Positions 24,419 through 30,996 of a DNA stretch of 64,000 nucleotides are shown one piece after another. The stretch is from Sphingobacterium sp. ML3W. GTDB taxonomy: Bacteria; Bacteroidota; Bacteroidia; Sphingobacteriales; Sphingobacteriaceae. A model generated the notes under the pieces. That model ran no database searches. It had not been told where the DNA came from and saw only the letters and a program-made list of their open reading frames with translations. Where the stretch lies: positions 2,294,001 to 2,358,000 of the forward strand of contig NZ_CP009278.1 in the NCBI RefSeq assembly GCF_000747525.1, written 5' to 3'. Both the position numbers and the translations under genes were made by a program. Position 1 is the first letter of the stretch; each line of letters opens with the position of its first letter.

Positions 24419-25351
24419 ATGGTAAAGTACAAATTAAGACGTGTTGATGATCCCTTGTGGAAATCGATACTGGAACAGACTTTTGCAGATTTCCTCCGAT
24501 TTATGTTCCCCGAAGCTGAATTGTTATTTGACTTGAATAAACCTTTTGAATATCTCGACAAAGAGTTTGAGACTTTATTTCCGCCAGAAAAGAGTAATAA
24601 AGGGAAAAGGTTTGTCGATAAGTTAGTAAAAGTCTATATGAAAGGTGGAGGTGAGCAATTTATCTTTTGTCATATCGAGGTTCAGTCTAATAAGGGTAAT
24701 GATGATTTGGAAAAACGGATGTTTGAATATTATTATAAAATCACAGATCGCTATCAGGTGCCAGTTTGTGCCATAGCGATATTGACTGATGAGAATAAAC
24801 AATATAATCCAAAGTTGTATGAACAAAGTTTTTTAGGAACGACTTTACGGTATGAGTTCAATTACTATAAGATTCTAAGTCAAAATGAGGAAGATTTACG
24901 GTCTAATCCGAATCCATTTGCTGTTGTGGTATTAACGGCATTTTTGGCTATAATCAATAATAATGCGACTGACCAAGAACTTAAGGATATCAAACATGAT
25001 CTTTACGATCAGATGATGAAAAGAGATATGGAAAAGACTACACGTCAGGGTATTTATGATTTTCTGGCTTATTATGTTAGTTTTGAAGATCAAGAAATTT
25101 TTATTAAATTTGAACAAGAAATCGAAACAAAATTAGGAAGGAGCACAACAATGGGTACACGTGAATATTTATTGGATAAGGCTAAACGAGAGGGACAGGA
25201 GCAAGAACGTGGATTAGCGGCGGTACGCATCAAGCAGTTGGAAGCCGAAAAGTTCGAATCAGCTACTAAAATGTTGAATAGTGGTTTTGATGTAGCGATG
25301 ATTTGTGATATTTTATCACTGACACCTGAGCAAGTCGAAAAATTGAAATAA
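24419..25351 (+). CDS. Rpn-family recombination-promoting nuclease/putative transposase (PD-(D/E)XK), copy 2
   Basis: This 310-residue protein is nearly identical to the one at 16111-17118, with the same D67 and E87-x-Q89 core and the same C-terminal LNSGFDVAMICDILSLTPEQVEKLK. About fifteen substitutions are visible (for example KHYKPK to KQYNPK and AYLAIVYNHVTD to AFLAIINNNATD). The charged coiled repeat of about 25 residues present in copy 1 is absent. The upstream 105 bp, the terminator and the following repeat are also shared, so the whole unit was copied. It lies in the same orientation 8.3 kb from copy 1, with the macroglobulin gene between them. Its left boundary falls inside a hipB-like start. 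Confidence 0.82.
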   Translation: MVKYKLRRVDDPLWKSILEQTFADFLRFMFPEAELLFDLNKPFEYLDKEFETLFPPEKSNKGKRFVDKLVKVYMKGGGEQFIFCHIEVQSNKGNDDLEKRMFEYYYKITDRYQVPVCAIAILTDENKQYNPKLYEQSFLGTTLRYEFNYYKILSQNEEDLRSNPNPFAVVVLTAFLAIINNNATDQELKDIKHDLYDQMMKRDMEKTTRQGIYDFLAYYVSFEDQEIFIKFEQEIETKLGRSTTMGTREYLLDKAKREGQEQERGLAAVRIKQLEAEKFESATKMLNSGFDVAMICDILSLTPEQVEKLK

Positions 25352-25371
25352 AGTTTTACTGAGTTAATATT

Positions 25372-25401
25372 AAAAAAAGGTGCCTTTGGTCACCTTTTTT
25401 T
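25372..25401 (+). terminator. Intrinsic terminator of Rpn gene 2
   Basis: AAAAAAAGGTG (25372-25382) pairs with CACCTTTTTTT (25391-25401), identical to the hairpin after Rpn gene 1. Confidence 0.9.
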
Positions 25402-25465
25402 GTTGATATCAATTCTTTTTTAGAATAAGTATTTGCGCAGGGATGGCTGTGTGCCATAGTAGTAT

Positions 25466-25722
25466 GCCTTCGGCTGTAATGTAGTGACGGTAGTTTTTTT
25501 GTGCCTCTTTCGCCGGCACAGGGCGACAAACGTTTGTCTTGACACAAAGTTTGACAAAAGTCAAGGCTGCATTCCTTGATGCTATTTTACCTCAAAGAGG
25601 CTAAATGAATTTAAACTCGTTTCACTCAGACAGAAATTCATTTTATACGCCCCTTAGTCGGTTCAATAACGCAGTCGGAATGTTAGGCCTTTTGGATAAG
25701 CCTTCGGCTGTAATGTAGTGAC
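25466..25722. repeat. Hairpin-rich intergenic repeat, copy D (short form) with 23-bp direct flanks
   Basis: This short-form repeat is nearly identical to copy C, including GACAAACGTTTGTC and the AAATGAATTT stem. It is flanked by an exact 23-bp direct repeat (25466-25488 and 25700-25722, beginning GCCTTCGGCTGTAATG). The octamer tract begins directly afterwards. Confidence 0.85.
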
Positions 25723-25898
25723 ATAGTGAAGGAGTGACAAGTGAAGGAGTAACAAATAGTGTTGGAGTAACATAGTGAAGGAGTGACTGTGTTAAGAAGT
25801 GACGAAGACGGAGTTAAGAAGTTAACAAGTGACAGAGTGAAGGAGTGACAGAGTTACGAAGTGACGCAGTGAAGGAGTAAAGGAAGTGACAAGTAAAG
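25723..25898. repeat. Long degenerate 8-bp tandem repeat tract
   Basis: The tract parses mostly into octamers of the form GTKAMRRA (GTGAAGGA, GTTAAGAA, GTGACGAA, GTGACAGA, GTTACGAA, GTGACGCA, GTAAAGGA) with occasional short slips. At about 175 bp it is the longest such tract in the window. It links repeat D to the arabinan locus. Confidence 0.85.
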
Positions 25899-25903
25899 TA
25901 ATT

Positions 25904-25941
25904 CGCGTATAGCTTTCCAGAAAACTGTAAAGCTATACACG
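25904..25941. repeat. Inverted repeat with 13-bp arms
   Basis: CGCGTATAGCTTT (25904-25916) pairs with AAAGCTATACACG (25929-25941), with one mismatch and a 12-nt loop. It lies downstream of the octamer tract and about 95 bp from the 3' end of the GH127 gene. It may act as a terminator for that minus-strand gene, though no clear T run is present on that side. Confidence 0.45.
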
Positions 25942-26036
25942 GATTAGGCCCAAGCCATGATACCAAAAGAACAAGTCTGGTCCATGATGAACTATTGGAA
26001 GAGTTGGTTGGGTAATTTTTTAATTTTCTGATACCT

Positions 26037-28424
26037 TTAGTTTATTGTGTTGTACAACTGTTGTTTGAGTATACGAATTTCGAGAATTTTATGACTTTTG
26101 ATTTGATCGGCTCCTCTTATTGTAATAGTTAACTTCTCTTGAGTTAATAAGGTTTGTTTCAAGTGTATTAAATTGTTTTTAACTCCTTTATCGGTCGGTT
26201 GTGATATTAATTTACCAATGACAACACCGTTGATCAAGATTTCTGTGGAACGTGGACTTTCTTCGTCTAAGTATTTGATATAAATGTCTGCATTGGTGTT
26301 ACCTTGTTTTTTTAAAGTATAACTAAACCAGCCATCGGCTTCTCGCCAGCGAGTATCGTCAAATACCCCAGCATGACTATGCTCTTGTTGAATAAAATGG
26401 TCGGATTCTGGTTGTTGCTCACCACAGACTATTTTGTCAATTGTGAGGGCATTTAAACGTAAGCTTTCTTGTTCATCTACCTCCATTTTTTCCTGTATAC
26501 CTTGCAACTGTTTTTCTGTTGCTTGTGGCCAATAGATGATGTATCGGCTGTCGTGGATTTTATAAAATGGTTCTAGTTCCATGTTTATGTTTTCCTTACC
26601 TAAGCGTAGTCCCGATAATGTAAAATGTAGCGGCTTTGCTTCAATAGGCTTGATTAAACTAGGAATAGCTGACGCTTCACTAGTTAGTATAGGTAAATCA
26701 CGTAATGGTACTTGTGCGCCTTTTGCGACATGCCCCATACGGCTATCGTCGGCAAGTAAATCGGGTAATGCTTCAGTTGCTGTACGGGCTCCTAATACAA
26801 TAGGACCATAAAGCAGGCTATAATAGTTACTGCGATCGGGCAGCTGCTCGGTATGGATACCCATAGGGAGTTCGATTTCGACGCGATCTGCTTTTTTCCA
26901 TGTCCGCTTGATGGAGATAAAGTCTGTTTTTTCTGAATTAGTCTTTTGGACTTTTCCATTGATCCTGACCGTTGGCGTTTCCGTTAACCAAGCGGGTCTG
27001 CGGATATGCAAAGTAAAAGTTGCCGCTTGCTTTTTCGGATGAATGTGTAAGGTGGTACTTGCTTGCTCTGGGAAATTATTTTCCTGAATGATTTCGACTC
27101 CTTGTTCTTGCCAGTTTAAACGAGAAGGAATAAATAGGTTGACAAAAAGCTCAGCCTCCTTGTGCGCATAGATCATTTCTCCATATTTAGCGTGATTCTC
27201 GATACCCGAGCCGACACAGCACCACATGCTGGTATGGGGTTGTGAATAGACGCGGTAATGGCCTGGACGGATTTGTGTAAAATAGACAAATCCACCATTT
27301 TCAGGATGCTGACTGGACAGGATATGGTTATATAAACTGCGTTCGTAATAATCCAGATATCGGCCTTGTGGATCGGTTTGATGGAGCATTTTTGTTAGAC
27401 GGAGCATGTTATAAGTATTGCAGGTTTCGGGCCCTTCAATACTGTGTATCATCTTTGAGAAATCATTGGTCGGGTTAAAATGTTCACTGACGCTATTGCC
27501 GCCAAAAGAGATAGAACGTTGCGTTACGACACTTTCCCAGAAATAATGGACAGCATCTGCCCAGGTTTCCTCTTGTGCCAGATCTGCTATTCTTTTAAAT
27601 CCCAACACTTTTGGAATCTGTGTGTTGGCATGTTGTCCAGTAAGTTTATCTTGGTGTTTGATTAAAGGGTCTAAAACTTCATGATGACTGAACTGGCGTG
27701 CAAGTGCCAGATAAGTTGGGTTTTGTGTGATGCTAGCAACATCTGCAAAAGTTTCGTTGAGTCCGCCATGTTCACTTCGCAACATATCCTGAATTTGTGT
27801 TTCAGACAATTGTTGTACCAGAGTAATAGCCCAATCCGTCATCTTGATCAGCATATCCTTAGCTTCCTGGTTACCTGTTAGGAGATAGGCATCTCGTAAG
27901 CCAGCATAAGTTTTATGTATATTATACAAAGGTACCCACTTTCCATTCAGCGTGAATCCGCTAGCTTGGATATTACCCTTTTTGATTTCCTCCCAGATGG
28001 TTTTTCCTCCGGGAACTCCACCGATGTATCCATTGCCATTGGCATCTTGGCAATTTTTCAGATTAGACAACATATAATCTAATCTTTGTTTGATCTGTAC
28101 ATCACCTGTTGAAGCATACATATGAGCCAGAGCGGAGAGGTAGTGTCCGCCGATATGGCCATCTAAACCTGTATTTTCCCAGTTGGTATAAGATTCTTTT
28201 TTTTGTGGTAAACCCGCCTCACGAAGAAATGGAGCCAACAAACGGTCTGCATCTAAGGTGAGCAGATAATTTAAATCAAGATCTTCGGCATGTTTGAAGG
28301 GGCTTGGAAGTAAGCGAACATCTTTCAGTTCAAAATAGGTCAATTGTGGTTTTGTCTGGGCCGATAACGTACCCGTAAAGATAACTACGCATGTAAAATA
28401 TGAAAAGATTCGTTTTAGCGTCAT
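26037..28424 (-). CDS. GH127 beta-L-arabinofuranosidase-like glycoside hydrolase (DUF1680), secreted
   Basis: This 795-residue protein has a signal peptide (FTCVVIFTGTLSAQ). An (alpha/alpha)6 barrel over about residues 30-430 is followed by beta-sandwich domains. Motifs are GLDGHIGGHYLSALAHMYA, GYIGGVPGG, SEHGGLNETFADVA, IEGPETCNTYNMLRL (E333/C335) and SMWCCVGSGIENH (C402/C403). In the characterised GH127 enzyme HypBA1, an E-x-C pair and a CC pair form the zinc site and the cysteine nucleophile; the same residues are present here. GH127 members release terminal L-arabinofuranose. The gene is divergent from the GH51 gene across a 600-bp gap and belongs to the arabinose-polymer locus. Confidence 0.9.
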   Translation of the reverse strand: MTLKRIFSYFTCVVIFTGTLSAQTKPQLTYFELKDVRLLPSPFKHAEDLDLNYLLTLDADRLLAPFLREAGLPQKKESYTNWENTGLDGHIGGHYLSALAHMYASTGDVQIKQRLDYMLSNLKNCQDANGNGYIGGVPGGKTIWEEIKKGNIQASGFTLNGKWVPLYNIHKTYAGLRDAYLLTGNQEAKDMLIKMTDWAITLVQQLSETQIQDMLRSEHGGLNETFADVASITQNPTYLALARQFSHHEVLDPLIKHQDKLTGQHANTQIPKVLGFKRIADLAQEETWADAVHYFWESVVTQRSISFGGNSVSEHFNPTNDFSKMIHSIEGPETCNTYNMLRLTKMLHQTDPQGRYLDYYERSLYNHILSSQHPENGGFVYFTQIRPGHYRVYSQPHTSMWCCVGSGIENHAKYGEMIYAHKEAELFVNLFIPSRLNWQEQGVEIIQENNFPEQASTTLHIHPKKQAATFTLHIRRPAWLTETPTVRINGKVQKTNSEKTDFISIKRTWKKADRVEIELPMGIHTEQLPDRSNYYSLLYGPIVLGARTATEALPDLLADDSRMGHVAKGAQVPLRDLPILTSEASAIPSLIKPIEAKPLHFTLSGLRLGKENINMELEPFYKIHDSRYIIYWPQATEKQLQGIQEKMEVDEQESLRLNALTIDKIVCGEQQPESDHFIQQEHSHAGVFDDTRWREADGWFSYTLKKQGNTNADIYIKYLDEESPRSTEILINGVVIGKLISQPTDKGVKNNLIHLKQTLLTQEKLTITIRGADQIKSHKILEIRILKQQLYNTIN

Positions 28425-29023
28425 AACAATTCTGGTTTAGGTATTTATATGTAACAAGTTGTCTGTTCAACATGTGAAATGTTGCTCAGTCATTTATTTA
28501 GATGGTCAAAAAAAACGTGTTGTGCGTGAGCACATCTGGTTAGCCATTCAGGGACCCGCTAGGCTGGTATCTTGAAAAGGACATGATTTTTCAATACAAA
28601 TCAACGAAAAAAAAAAGTTAAAATTTCATTATTTAAAAAATAAATGTTAATTTGACATTAATTACTTTAAAAACCTAATCTTATGCTAGATTAATGTAGG
28701 TGTTTTTATATGTAATATAATATGAACCAATATTATAAACCAAAACAATCAATAATGAATAAAGCTTATGTGATCGGCTTAGATTACGGGATTAGGTTGT
28801 GGGATTAGCTTTTGCTTTTACTTTGGCCTTGATGATTGGTGTCAGCTTATTGACAACTGCATTGGCTTGCTGTTGTCAACAGACTTCATATAAACACAGC
28901 ATTATCCGGATGCACCAATTCATCCTACACTTGCTTCTACGGTGGTGAAACCAGAACAGACTTAATATCACAAAATCGGAATATAGATTTACGATAAAAT
29001 AATTTATGATAAAATAATATACA
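28425..29023. other. 600-bp divergent gap with an araB start remnant
   Basis: The gap contains promoters for the divergent GH127 and GH51 genes, but I cannot place them with confidence. On the plus strand, 28755-28808 reads MNKAYVIGLDYG and soon meets a stop, matching the start of L-ribulokinase. Frame 28799 onward encodes a hydrophobic stretch (GLAFAFTLALMIGVSLLTTA) that could be a transporter helix. Direct repeats GATAAAATAAT lie just before the GH51 start. Nothing else is recognisable. Confidence 0.5.
28755..28808 (+). pseudogene. N-terminal remnant of an L-ribulokinase (araB-like) gene
   Basis: The 17-codon frame MNKAYVIGLDYGIRLWD starts like ribulokinase: the N-terminal phosphate-1 loop 'YVIGLDYGTDS' is matched as far as the G. 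It then breaks and stops at 28806. Arabinose-polymer loci often include araB, araD and araA, so the context fits. It is probably the edge of a deletion that removed arabinose catabolism genes. The evidence is short but specific. Confidence 0.5.
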
Positions 29024-30985
29024 ATGAAAAAAATCGAGCTATTACTAGCAGCTATGCTTACGGGATCTACGCCTTTATTTGCACAGACCCCTGTAAGTTT
29101 TAAAGTGGACCTTGACCAATCAGCTGGAATGATGTCGCAAGAAATGTGGGGTGTATTCTTTGAAGATATTAATATGGGTGCCGATGGTGGGATATATGCT
29201 GAATTGGTTAAAAACCGATCTTTCGAGTTTAACGAACCTTGGATGGGATGGAAAAAACTGACCAAAGAACCGGAGGGTACTTTTCTGATTGTAAATAACA
29301 GTAAACGAAAAGGAAATCCGCGGTCATTGAAGATTCATAATCCAAAGGGTCTACAACTTGGTGTGCAAAATGAAGGGTTTCGTGGTATGGGAATCAAGAA
29401 AGGGGAGCAGTATGAATTTTCGCTGCTTTTTAAAGATGCTACTGCTGGAATGCGCATTCGTGTCGAATTGTTGAATGAACAGGATAACGTGATTGGATCA
29501 AGTGAATTAACATTGTCTAGTGGAAGTGATTGGCAAAGTGGCTCGGCAAAGTTTACGGCCTCAGAGACCGTTGCTAAAGGTAAGTTGAATGTCTGGATCG
29601 AAGGAGCGGGCGATGCGGAAGTGGATATGATCTCTCTTTTCCCGAAGGAGACTTGGAAAAGTAGACCTAAAGGCCTGCGTAAGGATATGGTCCAGCTATT
29701 GGCAGATATGAAACCTGGATTCATTCGTTTTCCAGGAGGTTGTATTGTGGAAGGCAGGGATCTAGCGAGTCGTTTCCAATGGAAAAAAACAGTAGGTCCG
29801 ATCGAGGAACGTGAATTGATCATCAACCGTTGGAATACGGAATTTAAGCACAGACCGGCACCTGATTATTTTCAAACTTTTGGATTGGGATTTTATGAAT
29901 ATTTCTTAATGGCTGAAGATATTGATGCTAAGGCAGTACCCATCTTAAATTGTGGGATGGCCTGCCAGTTCAATACGGCAGAACTTGTTCCGATGGATGA
30001 GTTGGATACGTATATTCAGGATGCCTTGGATCTGATTGAATTTGCCAATGGCGATGTGACGACGATCTGGGGTAAACTTCGTGCTGACATGGGGCATCCG
30101 GCTCCTTTCAATATGGAAATGCTAGGTGTGGGTAATGAAAATTGGGGTCCTCAGTATGTAGAACGTTTAGCTGCGTTTAAAAAGATTTTAAATGAAAAAC
30201 ATCCAGAGATCGCCATTATTGCAAGTTCAGGGACTGATCCCGATGGAGAACGTTTTGCCTACTTGGATGAGCAGCTGCGTGATATGAACATCGATATCAT
30301 TGATGAGCATTATTACCGACCACCGGGGTGGTTTTTGTCAAGTGCTTCCCGCTATGATGATTATGACCGTAAGGGTCCAAAAATATTTGCTGGAGAATAT
30401 GCTTCACATACGACCAGACCTAATGGTCCTGGCCGTAGTACTTGGGAGGCAGCGTTGTCGGAGGCCGCTTTTCTAACGGGCCTAGAGCGTAATGCCGATG
30501 TGGTACAAATGGCCTCTTATGCACCTTTGTTTGGTCATGTCGACGGTTGGCAATGGACTCCAGATTTGATCTGGGTGGATAATTTAAATGCATATGGAAC
30601 ACCTAGTTATCAAGTGCAAAAATTGTATTCAACCAATACGGGTACGGATATCATACCTATTAAATGGAATGGAGCTGCTGTAGCAGGTAAAGATAGTTTA
30701 TTCGCATCGTCTGTTTATGACAGTGCTACGAAGGAACTGATCATTAAATTTGTGAATTATAATAGTAAACCGGTACAGGTTAATTTTGATATCAACTCGA
30801 AGAAAAAACTGAAACAAGCCGCTGTGAAAACGACATTGGCAAGTGCAGACTTGAGTATATCGACAAGTTTTGAAGAACCATTGAAAATACAGCCCAAAGT
30901 GGAACAAGTTAACTATAAAGGGAAAAAGATAGCAGAAACGTTTGCACCTTACTCCTTAACGGTCATCAAGCTGGGCGTTCAATAA
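29024..30985 (+). CDS. GH51 alpha-L-arabinofuranosidase, secreted
   Basis: This 653-residue protein has a signal peptide (LLLAAMLTGSTPLFAQ). It continues with the GH51 start (MWGVFFEDINMGADGGIYAELVKNRSFEF) and an inserted beta-sandwich (carbohydrate-binding-like, residues about 75-205). The catalytic barrel follows, with acid/base E372 in GVGNENWGPQY and nucleophile E458 in FAGEYASH, and a C-terminal beta domain ends the protein. Retaining GH51 enzymes cleave terminal alpha-L-arabinofuranosyl units from arabinan, arabinoxylan and arabinogalactan. It is presumably periplasmic. It heads a tight group with the next two genes (12 bp to the next start). Confidence 0.93.
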   Translation: MKKIELLLAAMLTGSTPLFAQTPVSFKVDLDQSAGMMSQEMWGVFFEDINMGADGGIYAELVKNRSFEFNEPWMGWKKLTKEPEGTFLIVNNSKRKGNPRSLKIHNPKGLQLGVQNEGFRGMGIKKGEQYEFSLLFKDATAGMRIRVELLNEQDNVIGSSELTLSSGSDWQSGSAKFTASETVAKGKLNVWIEGAGDAEVDMISLFPKETWKSRPKGLRKDMVQLLADMKPGFIRFPGGCIVEGRDLASRFQWKKTVGPIEERELIINRWNTEFKHRPAPDYFQTFGLGFYEYFLMAEDIDAKAVPILNCGMACQFNTAELVPMDELDTYIQDALDLIEFANGDVTTIWGKLRADMGHPAPFNMEMLGVGNENWGPQYVERLAAFKKILNEKHPEIAIIASSGTDPDGERFAYLDEQLRDMNIDIIDEHYYRPPGWFLSSASRYDDYDRKGPKIFAGEYASHTTRPNGPGRSTWEAALSEAAFLTGLERNADVVQMASYAPLFGHVDGWQWTPDLIWVDNLNAYGTPSYQVQKLYSTNTGTDIIPIKWNGAAVAGKDSLFASSVYDSATKELIIKFVNYNSKPVQVNFDINSKKKLKQAAVKTTLASADLSISTSFEEPLKIQPKVEQVNYKGKKIAETFAPYSLTVIKLGVQ

Positions 30986-30996
30986 TATTAATTTTT

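Noticed and set aside
7619..25722. CRISPR array
   Set aside because: The repeats are few, long (230-340 bp), unevenly spaced and hairpin-rich, without short regular repeats and unique spacers; no cas gene is present.
25957..26016. Short frame MIPKEQVWSMMNYWKSWLG before the GH127 gene end
   Set aside because: It is only 19 residues with no start context or match; it is probably chance or a tiny remnant.
28876..29265. Minus-strand frame overlapping the GH51 start
   Set aside because: It covers the GH51 signal peptide in antisense and has an unlikely composition; the divergent gap holds regulatory and decayed DNA instead.
29335..29826. Minus-strand open frame of 163 codons inside the GH51 gene
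   Set aside because: It lies wholly antisense to a clear GH51 gene with both catalytic residues, and its protein (Ser/Pro/Leu-rich) shows no recognisable domain.
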